Shown in pieces: positions 23,145 through 31,760 of a stretch of DNA of 36,101 bases. This stretch comes from Treponema sp. GTDB taxonomy: Bacteria; Spirochaetota; Spirochaetia; Treponematales; Breznakiellaceae. Below the pieces are notes generated by a model, which was not told where the DNA came from, ran no database searches, and worked only from the letters and a program-made list of their open reading frames with translations. Every line of letters begins with the position of its first letter. Within the stretch, counting starts at the first letter, position 1. The stretch spans positions 1-36,101 of the forward strand of contig JAIRUC010000133.1 in the NCBI GenBank assembly GCA_031254615.1. Reading direction: 5' to 3'. The position numbers and the translations under genes were made by a program.

Positions 23145-24395
23145 ATGAAAAGAATATCGAGTGACATGGGCATTTCGGACATGCAATTTTATCTTAAACG
23201 CAAGGAAGAGGCGATTTCTAATATTCAGAATCAGATTGGATCAAACAACAGGCTCAATCAGTTAAGGGATGATCCTATTGCCGCTTCCCACGCCGTGCGT
23301 TATGAGTCATTTTTAGCGCGCCTTGACCGTTACGAGACCAATACCAAGTACGCGATGGAACATTTCAGCAACACTTACGATTATCTGAACGAGTCAAATG
23401 CGATATTGCAGAGGATACGCGAACTTGCGGTAACGGGCGCAAACGGCGTCTATTCGGCTGACGAACACAAAATCATGGCGGTTGAGGTAAATGAACTGTT
23501 AAAAGAACTTGTCGCTATTTCCAACAAGACAGGGCCCGACACAAAACAGGCGTTTGCGGGCGACAAGGTTTTTACAGAACCTTTCCGCACTGTCGAGGGC
23601 AGAGTAGACGGCGGCGATGAATCGATGATAGTCCGTGTTGAATACCGCGGAGCTGGAGCGACACGCAGGGCGGAAATAAGCGACCGTACCTTTTTGGAGC
23701 TTGATCTTGGCGGGGACGAGGCGTTTTGGGCGGAAAGAATGAAAATTTTTTCATCAACAGACGCTACCGATTACCGCGTGCAGGCGGCGGGTTCGTTCTT
23801 TATAGACGGAGTTGAAATTCAAGCGGCTCCCGGGGACACGTTACCCGCCATTGTCGCGAAGATTAACGATTCGGCGGCTCCGGTAAAAGCGTACATCGAC
23901 CCGGATTCAAGAGGGCTTGTTCTGGAAGGAACAACCCCGCACTTAATGCGCGCCGAAGACCGCGAGGGAGGGGCGACGGTGTTACGCGATCTGGGAATTA
24001 TAAACGGAAATATGCAGAATAACGCCCCAAACTGGAGCAATACCGCGCGCGTTCACGGCGGTTCAATCTTTGATATGGTTATCCGCCTAAGGGACGCAAT
24101 GTTAAGGTCAGACCATGAATTTATCGGAAGCCAGGGCATTGCAGGAATGGACCTTGCGGTAAGCAATATCGCCGTAAAAATGGCGGATGTCGGTAGCCGC
24201 CAGGAACGCGCCGAAATGACATGGCAGAGGATCAACAGGGAAATTCCCGACATAACGAATATGCTTTCCCGCGAAACAGGTCTTGATTTAACGGATGCCG
24301 CCACAGAACTGAAAATGTTCCAGCTTGCGCATCAGGCGGTGCTTCAGACAGCGGCAAAGATTATTCCGCCGTCATTGCTTGATTTTTTAAGGTAA
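23145..24395 (+). CDS. flgL: Flagellar hook-associated protein 3
   Basis: FlgL is the second hook-filament junction protein. The 416-residue product has flagellin-like ends: an N-terminal helix (MKRISSDMGISDMQFYLKRK, then NNRLNQLRDDPIAASHAVRYE at about 38) and a C-terminal helix (SRETGLDLTDAATELKMFQL, about 375-405). The middle (about 150-310) is a beta-rich insert that makes it longer than the about 300 residues typical of enterobacterial FlgL. AAGGAG eight bases upstream is the third copy of a repeated motif. Confidence 0.94.
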   Translation: MKRISSDMGISDMQFYLKRKEEAISNIQNQIGSNNRLNQLRDDPIAASHAVRYESFLARLDRYETNTKYAMEHFSNTYDYLNESNAILQRIRELAVTGANGVYSADEHKIMAVEVNELLKELVAISNKTGPDTKQAFAGDKVFTEPFRTVEGRVDGGDESMIVRVEYRGAGATRRAEISDRTFLELDLGGDEAFWAERMKIFSSTDATDYRVQAAGSFFIDGVEIQAAPGDTLPAIVAKINDSAAPVKAYIDPDSRGLVLEGTTPHLMRAEDREGGATVLRDLGIINGNMQNNAPNWSNTARVHGGSIFDMVIRLRDAMLRSDHEFIGSQGIAGMDLAVSNIAVKMADVGSRQERAEMTWQRINREIPDITNMLSRETGLDLTDAATELKMFQLAHQAVLQTAAKIIPPSLLDFLR

Positions 24396-24428
24396 GCGGG
24401 CGTTAGCCGATATAAAACAGGAGTAAAA

Positions 24429-24872
24429 ATGAAAGTAAACAGCAAAGCCTTTGGACTTATTGAAGTTGACGACAGGCAGAAAATTACCATTCCCGAAGGG
24501 CTTTACGGCTTTGAAGATTATAAAGAGTATGTGCTGATGGACGCGGAACACCAGCCTTTTTTCTGGCTTCAGTCGTTAACAGAAAAAGATATCGCATTCA
24601 TATTAATTAATCCGTTTATTTTCCGCCCGGATTATGAGCTGAACATTACTAACGAAGAAATAGAAGATATTGGGATAACATCTCCGGAAAAAGCGCTGAT
24701 CTTCGCCATTGTAACAATTCCTCCCGACGGAAGCGCGATGACAGCTAACCTTCAGGGGCCCCTGATAATTAACCGCGACAATATGACGGGAAAACAGGGG
24801 ATTCTGGCAGATGTCCGCTGGAATACAAGGCATGACATTGTCGCCGAGTTGAATAACGCGGGGAAACCATAA
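24429..24872 (+). CDS. fliW: Flagellar assembly factor, CsrA antagonist
   Basis: FliW binds flagellin or CsrA and so links filament assembly to translation control. The 147-residue beta-barrel protein shows [20 protein letters not shown], then [31 protein letters not shown], and [18 protein letters not shown], all typical blocks. A good CAGGAG site is present. The stop overlaps the csrA start by one base (TAATG), the usual fliW-csrA coupling. Confidence 0.95.
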   Translation: MKVNSKAFGLIEVDDRQKITIPEGLYGFEDYKEYVLMDAEHQPFFWLQSLTEKDIAFILINPFIFRPDYELNITNEEIEDIGITSPEKALIFAIVTIPPDGSAMTANLQGPLIINRDNMTGKQGILADVRWNTRHDIVAELNNAGKP

Positions 24873-25108
24873 TGCTTATACTTTCAAGAAAAATAAATGA
24901 AAAAATTATAATCGGTGACGATATAACTGTTTCAGTAATTGAAATCCGCGGCGATCAGGTGCGTCTTGGAATAGAAGCGCCCAAAAAAGTAAAAGTTTTC
25001 CGGCAGGAAGTTTTTGAAGCAATAACCGCGGAAAACAAAGCCGCATCAGAATCCGCCTCTGTCATCCCGAAAGTCGATTTCCACGGAGCCAGCAGACAAC
25101 CGCTTTAA
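24872..25108 (+). CDS. csrA: Carbon storage regulator / translational repressor
   Basis: CsrA is a small dimeric RNA-binding protein that covers GGA motifs near ribosome-binding sites. [18 protein letters not shown], the [18 protein letters not shown] core and the RNA-contacting [10 protein letters not shown] are intact. At 78 residues it carries a short non-conserved tail after about residue 56. It is translated from within the fliW end. Likely targets include flagellar genes of the same operon, in particular flgL with its repeated GGA motifs (see findings), but that is inference. Confidence 0.96.
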   Translation: MLILSRKINEKIIIGDDITVSVIEIRGDQVRLGIEAPKKVKVFRQEVFEAITAENKAASESASVIPKVDFHGASRQPL

Positions 25109-25240
25109 CAAATGAGCAATGAGCAATTATCAATGAGCAATGAATAGTGAACAGTTAACAGTTAAAAGTGAACAGTTAATAATTAACAATGAAAAATGTT
25201 CACTGTTCACTATTCACTGTTAACTATTCAATGTTAATTT
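25109..25240. repeat. Repeat block with a 15-bp inverted repeat between csrA and the rluA-type gene
   Basis: The region is made of TGAGCAATGA, TGAACAGTTAA and TTCACTATT words. A perfect 15-bp inverted repeat (25141-25155 with 25202-25216, loop 46 bases) could form a hairpin between the two convergent operons. There is no T-run after the stem, so a standard terminator is not shown. The right edge of the block supplies the last codons and stop of the pseudouridine synthase gene. Confidence 0.8.
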
Positions 25241-25945
25241 GTTCAGTTGTTTAATCAAAGCGGACATATCGCGTGCCATTTCCGCCGTAAGTAACTGATT
25301 GTCGGGTAACGTTAATTCAAGAGCGTGAAGGCCGAGCCTTGACAACAGAGGTTTTTCGTCAACAGGGTCGCCTTTCCAGCCGCGTTTGAACGACGAAAGT
25401 TTTATGGGGTTTTCCTTTCCATATAGATTGTCGCAGACTACAGGGTGCCCCAAAGCCGCGGCGTGTACTCTAATCTGGTGAATTCTTCCGGTTTCCGGGC
25501 GCGCTTCAAGAACGCTGTAGTTTCCCGCGCTGAATAAACAAGTAAAACGTGTAAAAGATTCTTTTCCCTGATATTTGTCAATAATCGTCATGTGTTTTTT
25601 GTTGCCGTTTGGTACAAGCGCAAGATCGCAGGTTGTTTCCTTCCATGAAGTGCGCCCGTGAACAATAGCGATATATTTTTTGGAAACCTGCCTGTGTTCA
25701 AAAGCAACTGACAAACTGCGGTGTGTTTCCCTGTCCTTTGCGAAGATTACAAGGCCGGAAGTTTCTTTGTCTATGCGGTGGACTGTATAAATTTTGGGAA
25801 GCTTTAAATCGCGCTCTAAGAGTTTGTCCAGCCTTTCTTGTGATTCATCCCACCTGTCGCCGCCAATGGAAATCCCCGATGCTTTATTTACCGCAATAAA
25901 ATGAACGTTATCTGTAATTATTGAATACGGAGGCAAAGATTTCAT
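25220..25945 (-). CDS. RluA-family RNA pseudouridine synthase
   Basis: The 241-residue enzyme converts uridine to pseudouridine in rRNA or tRNA. The catalytic Asp is in VHRIDKETSGLVIFAKD (about residues 55-71). Other family blocks are SKKYIAIVHG, LEARPETGRIHQIRVHAAALGH (here two adjacent short blocks), and LCDNLYG-like VVCDNLYG. No S4 domain is present. Of the family, the exact target is uncertain. It is the last gene after pyrE, 12 bases apart, with AAGAAGA as ribosome-binding site. Its final codons lie in a repeat element, so the C-terminus (LNKLTLNS) may differ from relatives. Confidence 0.9.
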   Translation of the reverse strand: MKSLPPYSIITDNVHFIAVNKASGISIGGDRWDESQERLDKLLERDLKLPKIYTVHRIDKETSGLVIFAKDRETHRSLSVAFEHRQVSKKYIAIVHGRTSWKETTCDLALVPNGNKKHMTIIDKYQGKESFTRFTCLFSAGNYSVLEARPETGRIHQIRVHAAALGHPVVCDNLYGKENPIKLSSFKRGWKGDPVDEKPLLSRLGLHALELTLPDNQLLTAEMARDMSALIKQLNKLTLNS

Positions 25946-25957
25946 TAAAAATTCTTC

Positions 25958-26548
25958 TTATATCTTTTTTCTTGAGCCGGGCTTTACAACAGGGATTCCC
26001 TTTTTGCAAAGCTCACATTCCGACGCATCCCAGTTTTCGGAACTTACTTTTACACCAGGATAAAACGGCCACGGGATATCTTTTGCATCTTCTGTACGGC
26101 GGTCAACAACACAGGCAAGGGCTGTAACTTTTGCGCCGGCCAGCTCCAGCGCCGCGGCGCACTCCATCGAGGATTTTCCGGTAGTAACAACATCTTCGAC
26201 AATAAGAACATTCTGTCCCGGCTGTAATTCAAAGCGGCGCACAGTCATTGTACCTGTATCGTCCCTCTCCGTAAAAATTGCCGGAAGCGAAAGCTGCCTC
26301 GCGACCTCCCATGCGGCAATAATTCCCCCCATCGCAGGCCCAACTACTATGTCAACTTTAATTTTTCCGCTTTTAATGTCATCCGCTATTTTTTCCGCAA
26401 CAGGCTTCAAAGCGGTCTGCGCCTTATCCGGGTATTGTAAAAGCCTTGCGCACTGAAAATATTTATCGGAATGCCGCCCGGAGCTTAGAAGAAAATGCCC
26501 TTCCAGCATCGCGTCCGATTCACGTAACAGTTCAATAATTTTTTCCAT
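25958..26548 (-). CDS. pyrE: Orotate phosphoribosyltransferase
   Basis: PyrE joins orotate to PRPP giving OMP. The start is the ATG of MEKIIELLRE, with AAGGA nine bases upstream; a TTG at 26563 would be inside pyrD. The 196-residue protein has SSGRHSDKYFQCARL (about 22-36), GPAMGGIIAAWEVAR (about 70-84) and the PRPP loop VLIVEDVVTTGKS (about 109-121). Near the C-terminus, SECELCKKG holds a Cys pair seen in some long bacterial PyrE forms. The gene starts four bases after the pyrD stop. Confidence 0.94.
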   Translation of the reverse strand: MEKIIELLRESDAMLEGHFLLSSGRHSDKYFQCARLLQYPDKAQTALKPVAEKIADDIKSGKIKVDIVVGPAMGGIIAAWEVARQLSLPAIFTERDDTGTMTVRRFELQPGQNVLIVEDVVTTGKSSMECAAALELAGAKVTALACVVDRRTEDAKDIPWPFYPGVKVSSENWDASECELCKKGIPVVKPGSRKKI

Positions 26549-26552
26549 GTTT

Positions 26553-27509
26553 TCATCCTTCAATTTTAGTTCTGATTGATATTTCAGTTACAGTTGGCAT
26601 TTTATTATCAATTAAATAATCATGTATTCCGTTGATAATTTCAATCATTGCGTGCGGATTCGCGAAAGTCGCGGATCCCACCTGTATAGCGTCCGCTCCC
26701 GCCATAAGGAACTCAAGCGCGTCATTTGCGCAGGTAATTCCGCCAATACCGATAATCGGCACGTGCATTTTCATTTCTTCCAATGTGTCAAAAAGTTCCC
26801 AAACCATGCGAAGGGCAATCGGTTTTATTGCCGGCCCTGAAAGACCCGCGCTGATATTGTCAAAGATCGGTTTGCGGCTAACAGTGTCTATCCCCATTGC
26901 CTTAAAAGTATTGACAAGCGAAAGAGCATCCGCTCCGGCTCTTATACAGGAAAGCGCTACAGCCGCAAGAGACGGAGCGTTAGGGGAAAGTTTTATCATC
27001 AGCGGCTTTCTTGTACATACGCGCTTTACCGCCGCGACAAGAGCGGCTGCCGTTCCCGGATCAAGACCGAATGCCATGCCCCCAAGTTTTACATTGGGGC
27101 AGGATATGTTTAGCTCTATCATGTCTACAGACGATTCGTTAAGGAGGACGGCCCCTTTGACATATTCATCCGCTTCCGCCCCGGACAGGTTTGCGATTAT
27201 CGCAGGCCCCAATTTCCTCATATACGGAAGATCGTTTTCTAAAAATGACTGAATACCGGGATTTTCAAGGCCGATTGAATTCATCATGCCCGAAGGAGTT
27301 TCCCAGACACGGATGCCGGTATTTCCCGTCCTTGGAGTTAATGTAAGACCCTTTGTACAAATACCGCCAAGAAGCGATATGTCTATTATGGAATTGTATT
27401 CGCGGCCGTACCCAAATGTTCCGGAAGCGGCAATAACCGGATTTCGTAACTGTACTCCGGCAATATTAACGGAAAGACTGTTTACGGTATTATTCATGTT
27501 TTCACTCAT
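26553..27509 (-). CDS. pyrD: Dihydroorotate dehydrogenase, class 1B catalytic subunit
   Basis: Class 1B PyrD oxidises dihydroorotate to orotate and passes electrons through PyrK to NAD+. The 318 residues show RNPVIAASGTFGYGREY, TPRTGNTGIRVWETPSGMMN (in two adjacent blocks), the catalytic-Cys loop ELNISCPNVKLGG, KLSPNA, and IGIGGITCANDALEFLMAGA for the FMN phosphate. The class 1B assignment is confirmed by the adjacent pyrK, which it overlaps by eight bases. Confidence 0.95.
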   Translation of the reverse strand: MSENMNNTVNSLSVNIAGVQLRNPVIAASGTFGYGREYNSIIDISLLGGICTKGLTLTPRTGNTGIRVWETPSGMMNSIGLENPGIQSFLENDLPYMRKLGPAIIANLSGAEADEYVKGAVLLNESSVDMIELNISCPNVKLGGMAFGLDPGTAAALVAAVKRVCTRKPLMIKLSPNAPSLAAVALSCIRAGADALSLVNTFKAMGIDTVSRKPIFDNISAGLSGPAIKPIALRMVWELFDTLEEMKMHVPIIGIGGITCANDALEFLMAGADAIQVGSATFANPHAMIEIINGIHDYLIDNKMPTVTEISIRTKIEG

Positions 27510-28287
27510 TGATGATTAAATCCTTTGAAGAAAAAATAGGACCGTCCGAACAACAGCGGCGGTTTCCTTTTGTTGTGCGGATTGTGCAGCCAAGACAGGC
27601 CCCGGCCCCGCACGCCATACGGCTTTCCATTGACACATAACATGGAACATCTTTTTTGTTGCATTTTAACAATAATGCTTTTAACATTTCAAACGGGCCG
27701 CATGAAAATATTATGTCATATTTTTCCGGTTCAAAAAAATATTCAACTATGCGCCCGCTTAGGGCATTTACTCCGTCTTCGGCGGCGATAATTACTTTTT
27801 TTGCGTTTTTTCCTGCGCCCAGCATAGCGTCCTCTTGTTCTTTTTCCTTAAATCCTGTTTTAAAACCGGCGTAAAAATGAAAATTGTAATCCGGTTTTTC
27901 GGCGACAAGAGCTGCAAGAGGGGCAATTCCGGCGCCTCCGCTTACAAGAGCTGCGCTGCCGCTATCGGGCAAGAAATCCGCCCACGCATTGCCGAAAGGG
28001 CCTGTTAGCTGCATTTTTTCGCCGATTTGCATCTGCGAAAATTCCTGCGTTCCCTTGCCGTGCCGGGTAATAAGGAATTTCACTGTATTTTGCACAGGGT
28101 TAAATTCAAAGACGCCGATTGGACGAGGCAGAAAGAAAGAAAAACGAACAGGCTTTATCATAAAAAATTGACCAGCTCTGGGAGCCGGCCCTGTCCATGT
28201 ACAATGAAGAATAAAAGTTTCGCCATCCACAGGATAATTGGCTGTTATTTCGCAGATAACTGATTTCGCCGCATTAGCCGTACACAT
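27502..28287 (-). CDS. pyrK: Dihydroorotate dehydrogenase electron-transfer subunit
   Basis: PyrK carries FAD and a [2Fe-2S] cluster and links PyrD to NAD+. In the 261 residues: FAD-binding PRPIGVFEF (about residue 54), a GGAGIAPL NAD-binding loop (about 117), CGPFEMLKAL (about 196), and the C-terminal Cys cluster CGAGACLGC ... RRCC (about 225-245) for the iron-sulfur cluster. Its ATG overlaps the pyrF stop by one base (TAATG), with GGGAGA as ribosome-binding site. Confidence 0.95.
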   Translation of the reverse strand: MCTANAAKSVICEITANYPVDGETFILHCTWTGPAPRAGQFFMIKPVRFSFFLPRPIGVFEFNPVQNTVKFLITRHGKGTQEFSQMQIGEKMQLTGPFGNAWADFLPDSGSAALVSGGAGIAPLAALVAEKPDYNFHFYAGFKTGFKEKEQEDAMLGAGKNAKKVIIAAEDGVNALSGRIVEYFFEPEKYDIIFSCGPFEMLKALLLKCNKKDVPCYVSMESRMACGAGACLGCTIRTTKGNRRCCSDGPIFSSKDLIINE

Positions 28288-29186
28288 TATTTTCTCCCGT
28301 TTGTTTCAAGTAAAATCTCGTCACGCATTTTTATTGCCGCTTTACGGGCGGCAAGGGCGGCAAAAGCGTTATCTGCATTTTGACTGCCAGCCTCTTTTTG
28401 CCATGCCGTTATAATCGAACGTGAGGCGTTTACCACGCCGCCGTTTCCTTCGCGTAACAAAAGCGCGGCATCCTGCGCTCCGCCGCCCTGCGCTCCGTAT
28501 CCCGGAATAAGGAAAAACAGGTTGGGGTAGTTCTTTCTTATATCCGAGGCTTCCTGCCTTTCCGTACAGCCGACTACCGCGCCAAATATGCCGTATCCCT
28601 TTTTCCCCGCGTATTTGGCGGCAAGCTCTGCCAATTTGTCTCCTACCTTATTATAAACTTTTTTTCCGTCATTTGTTTCCAAAAACTGAAAATCCCTCAT
28701 TCCCTGATTGCTTGTCCTCATAAGAACAAACGCGCCGCCGCCGTTGTTCTGCGCTTGTGAAAGCCACGGTTCAACGGAGTCCATTCCCAGGTAGGGGGTT
28801 AAAGTTACAAAGTCCGCCTTAAACTCGCCTGCAAGATGGGCTTTCGCGTAACGGGTTGCGGTATCGGCAATGTCGCCGCGCTTGATGTCGGCGATTACAA
28901 TTCCGCCTTTTTTGCGGATGTATTCAAGGGTTTTTGTATAAGCGCAAAGACCGGATATGCCCATCTCTTCGTAATATGCGATTTGAACCTTGTAACACGC
29001 CGCAACATCAAAAGTAGCTTCGATAAGCGCGGTGTTAAACGCAAGAACAGCATGCGCGTCATCCGCGGCTTTTTTTCTTTCCGCCGGCGGGACATAATCC
29101 GCAGAAGTATCGAGCCCCACGCAGACATGGCCTTTGGAGGCGACAGCGTCAAACAACAAATCTACCGCGGGCGTTTGAGTTACCAT
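28287..29186 (-). CDS. pyrF: Orotidine 5'-phosphate decarboxylase, type 2
   Basis: PyrF decarboxylates OMP to UMP, the last step. The 299 residues and GLDTS motif (about 24), the catalytic DIKRGDIADTATRYA (about 97-111), TLTPYLGMDSVEPW, and VVGCTE place it in the longer type-2 subfamily rather than the 230-residue PyrF. AGGAG is within the end of pyrI, and the two genes overlap by seven bases. Confidence 0.95.
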   Translation of the reverse strand: MVTQTPAVDLLFDAVASKGHVCVGLDTSADYVPPAERKKAADDAHAVLAFNTALIEATFDVAACYKVQIAYYEEMGISGLCAYTKTLEYIRKKGGIVIADIKRGDIADTATRYAKAHLAGEFKADFVTLTPYLGMDSVEPWLSQAQNNGGGAFVLMRTSNQGMRDFQFLETNDGKKVYNKVGDKLAELAAKYAGKKGYGIFGAVVGCTERQEASDIRKNYPNLFFLIPGYGAQGGGAQDAALLLREGNGGVVNASRSIITAWQKEAGSQNADNAFAALAARKAAIKMRDEILLETNGRK

Positions 29187-29617
29187 CTTAAATCTCCTGC
29201 AGAAATTATTTCGTCGCAGTATTCGCAGCGGTAAGTGCGAAGTTCGCTGTTTTCAAGATGGAAAACATGGGTTATATAATTTTCCGTAGAGCTTATACAG
29301 CGGGGGTTTTTGCATTTAAGCACGTTCTCGACTCTTTCGGGAAGCTGGAGTTTTATTTTCCTTGTTACGCGCTCATTTTCAATAATGTTTACGGTTATGT
29401 TCGGGTCAATTAACCCCAGAACATCAAGATTAATTGAAATGGTATTGTCAATCTTTATAATGTCCTTTCTGCCGCAATTTGATGACGATGCGTTAGCTAC
29501 AAACGCGACAGTATAGGGAACCTTATCCAGCCGCAGCCAGTTGAAAATTCTGATTCCAAGTCCCGCCTTAATGTGATCGATTACAATTCCGTTTTTTATC
29601 TCTTCTATATTTAACAT
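29180..29617 (-). CDS. pyrI: Aspartate carbamoyltransferase regulatory subunit
   Basis: PyrI is the allosteric, zinc-binding chain of ATCase. The start is the ATG of MLNIEEIKNG, one base after the pyrB stop with GGGAGTGG upstream. The 145-residue protein has the nucleotide-binding N-half (IVIDHIKAGLGIRIFNWL; DIIKIDNTISINLDVLGLID) and the zinc site KCKNPRC ... RCEYCDEII (about 106-140), four Cys in the expected C-x4-C / C-x2-C pattern. It implies feedback control of PyrB by nucleotides. Confidence 0.94.
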   Translation of the reverse strand: MLNIEEIKNGIVIDHIKAGLGIRIFNWLRLDKVPYTVAFVANASSSNCGRKDIIKIDNTISINLDVLGLIDPNITVNIIENERVTRKIKLQLPERVENVLKCKNPRCISSTENYITHVFHLENSELRTYRCEYCDEIISAGDLRW

Positions 29618-29618
29618 T

Positions 29619-30539
29619 TTAAACCACTCCCAGTACGCTGGATAACAGCGCCATGCGGACATACATTCCGTACTTTGCCTGCGCAAAATACGCGGCCCGC
29701 GGATCGGTATCGACCTCTACGGAAATTTCGTTTACCCTTGGAAGAGGGTGAAGGACGATTAAACTTTTCTTGCCCGCCTGCATCTTTTCGGCATTAAGAA
29801 CATAGGTGTCTTTCAATCTGATATAGTCATCCTCGTTAAAAAACCGTTCCCGCTGAACCCTTGTCATGTAAAGCACGTCAATCTCCGGCATGGAATCTTC
29901 AAGTTTTTCCTTTTCGTAAAATTCGACATTCTGTTTTTTTAATATGCTTTGTATATAATCGGGAAGGACAAGTTCCGTGGGAGAAATAAAAATCATTTTG
30001 ATTTTTTCATAACGGGCAAGCGCTTTTGCCAGCGAATGAACCGTTCTGCCGAATCTTAAGTCGCCGCAAAAACCGACGGTAAGGTTTCCTATTTTTCCCA
30101 ACAGCCGCTTTATCGTAAGAAGGTCGGTCAAAGTCTGGGTAGGGTGGTGATGCCCCCCGTCTCCCGCGTTGATAATCGGGACGGAAGAATACCGGCTGGC
30201 AAGAAGGGAAGAACCTTCTTTCGGGTTTCGCATGACAATCGCGTCCGAGTAACTTGCCGCCATGCGGATTGTGTCGGCAAGGCTTTCGCCTTTTGACGTG
30301 GAACTGGAGCCGGGATCGGCAAACCCAAGACAGCTTCCCCCAAGGCGCAGCATGGCGGCCTCGAAACTAAGCCGGGTTCTGGTACTTGGCTCAAAAAACA
30401 GGGTTGCCAGCAGTTTACCGCGGCAGCTTTCGCGCAGGTACTTTTCGTCTTTTTCAATTTTTTCCGCAAGAGAAAAAAGCCCATCCATTTCGTCCAGCGA
30501 AAAATCTTCAGGTTCTACAAGGGATCGTCCTTTTAACAT
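29619..30539 (-). CDS. pyrB: Aspartate carbamoyltransferase catalytic subunit
   Basis: PyrB makes carbamoyl-aspartate, the first committed pyrimidine step. The 306 residues have the carbamoyl-phosphate loop [14 protein letters not shown] (about 48-61), the Lys loop [11 protein letters not shown] (about 80), and the substrate-binding [18 protein letters not shown]. The last block reads GGHHHPTQT where most bacteria have GSNQHPTQT, keeping HPTQT. GAGGG lies before the ATG. It opens the operon pyrB-pyrI-pyrF-pyrK-pyrD-pyrE; pyrC and carAB are missing here. I see no attenuator or PyrR-like element in the 51-base gap upstream. Confidence 0.95.
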   Translation of the reverse strand: MLKGRSLVEPEDFSLDEMDGLFSLAEKIEKDEKYLRESCRGKLLATLFFEPSTRTRLSFEAAMLRLGGSCLGFADPGSSSTSKGESLADTIRMAASYSDAIVMRNPKEGSSLLASRYSSVPIINAGDGGHHHPTQTLTDLLTIKRLLGKIGNLTVGFCGDLRFGRTVHSLAKALARYEKIKMIFISPTELVLPDYIQSILKKQNVEFYEKEKLEDSMPEIDVLYMTRVQRERFFNEDDYIRLKDTYVLNAEKMQAGKKSLIVLHPLPRVNEISVEVDTDPRAAYFAQAKYGMYVRMALLSSVLGVV

Positions 30540-30556
30540 TTGCCCTCTCTCTTTAG

Positions 30557-30585
30557 TTGCTTTATCTCTTAATTTAATGTATTAT
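30557..30585 (+). promoter_or_regulatory. Promoter for a leaderless double-NDK gene
   Basis: TTGCTT (30557-30562), 17 bases, then TATTAT (30580-30585), and the ATG begins six bases after the box ends. Initiation about six to seven bases after the -10 would fall on the ATG itself. Confidence 0.55.
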
Positions 30586-30590
30586 TGGGT

Positions 30591-31760
30591 ATGAGTAAAG
30601 GCTTATCTTATGTTTTTGTAACGCCTTATACAGTCGCGAAAAGCAGAACCGGCGGAGTTCTTTCCCGCCTGCTTACCCGTACCGATTTGGATTTGGTCGG
30701 CGCACAGATTTTTACGCCGGATCGTGATTTTGCCGACAAATATTCAGAATCCCTTAGGCAAAGGGCTCCTCAAAACCAACTGGTACTTTTGGCGGACTAT
30801 GTCAAGCAGTATTTCGGCCCTTCCGGCGGCAGGGCGCACCGGACGCTTTTTCTTCTTTTCCGCGGCGAGAACCCTTGTGAGAAACTTCTTAATACCTGCG
30901 GCCATTTGTATACTCAGCATGTTGAAGTAGACGCCCTCGCCGGTGAGACAATCCGCGACACTTATTCCGATTTGATTTTTAACGGCGGCAACCCGAGCGA
31001 CGTACGTTATTTTGAACCTGCCGTTCTTACTCCAAGGCAGCAGGACGAAGCAAATGTCGACCTGCGCTTTATAGCGGATTTTCTTGAAGGAAAAGAAAAT
31101 ATTGTCCAGAATGTAGTTCATCCCGATCCATCAAAAATTGAAAGAACGCTTGTCATTATAAAGCCCGATAACTGGACGCACAATTCATCGCGTCCCGGCG
31201 CAATTATCGATATGTTCTCCCGTACAGGACTTCGCATTATCGGCATGAAGATTCATCATTTCTCGCTTTCGGAAGCGCTGGATTTCTACGGGCCTGTAGA
31301 AAACGCACTTAAAGAAAAGCTGTCTGTAACTTTTGGGCAAAGGGCCCAGGAGCTTTTGGAAAAAGAATTTAAAATTCAGTTGAGCGCAGATATGGTTAAT
31401 ATATTGAAATCAGATTTTGGAGCCCAATGTGCAAGAGGCCAGTTCCATGACATTATTGAATTTATGTCCGGCAAGCGTCCGGGTGTTTATTCCGCCGAAG
31501 AGACAGCAAAACAGGGTCAGGTAAAATGTATGATCCTTGTTTACGAAGGCGAAAATGCTGTTCAAAAAATACGCGATGTTCTGGGCTCGACAGACCCGAC
31601 TAAAGCTACGGACGGCACTGTGCGCCGCGAGTTTGGCAGTAACGTTATGGTCAACACCGCCCACGCTTCCGATTCTGCGGAAAGTTATGAGCGCGAGCAA
31701 AAGATTGTCAGGATTAATCATAATTCTTCGGTTTCGATTATTAGAGAGCATATTAGCTAA
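30591..31760 (+). CDS. Two fused nucleoside-diphosphate-kinase-like domains
   Basis: The ATG at 30591 is chosen over a TTG at 30585, which lies in the -10 box. The 389-residue protein has two NDK-like halves. Domain 2 (about 183-380) keeps the NDK blocks: VIIKPDNWTHNSSRPGAI, GLRIIGMKIHHFSLSEALDFY, LVYEGENAVQKIRDVLGSTDP, TVRREFG and the catalytic His358 in VNTAHASDS. It contains an insert of about 60 residues before the EGENAV strand. Domain 1 (about 5-175) has VFVTPYTVAKSRTGGVLSRL, TLFLLFRGENPCEKLL and GETIRDTYSD, but where NDK has HGSDS it reads NPSDV, so it probably cannot form the phospho-His. It may regulate, or bind nucleotides. It is divergent from the pyrimidine operon. Confidence 0.8.
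   Translation: MSKGLSYVFVTPYTVAKSRTGGVLSRLLTRTDLDLVGAQIFTPDRDFADKYSESLRQRAPQNQLVLLADYVKQYFGPSGGRAHRTLFLLFRGENPCEKLLNTCGHLYTQHVEVDALAGETIRDTYSDLIFNGGNPSDVRYFEPAVLTPRQQDEANVDLRFIADFLEGKENIVQNVVHPDPSKIERTLVIIKPDNWTHNSSRPGAIIDMFSRTGLRIIGMKIHHFSLSEALDFYGPVENALKEKLSVTFGQRAQELLEKEFKIQLSADMVNILKSDFGAQCARGQFHDIIEFMSGKRPGVYSAEETAKQGQVKCMILVYEGENAVQKIRDVLGSTDPTKATDGTVRREFGSNVMVNTAHASDSAESYEREQKIVRINHNSSVSIIREHIS

Noticed and set aside
25109-25240. Repeat block as a CRISPR array
   Set aside because: Repeated words are short, irregular and adjacent, with no equal-length spacers and no cas genes nearby.
26632-27252. 206-codon open frame on the plus strand
   Set aside because: It is antisense to pyrD and is a shadow of its codon use; no family features.
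30540-30590. Attenuator or riboswitch ahead of pyrB
   Set aside because: The gap is only 51 bases with no stable hairpin or leader peptide visible, and it is shared with the divergent promoter.
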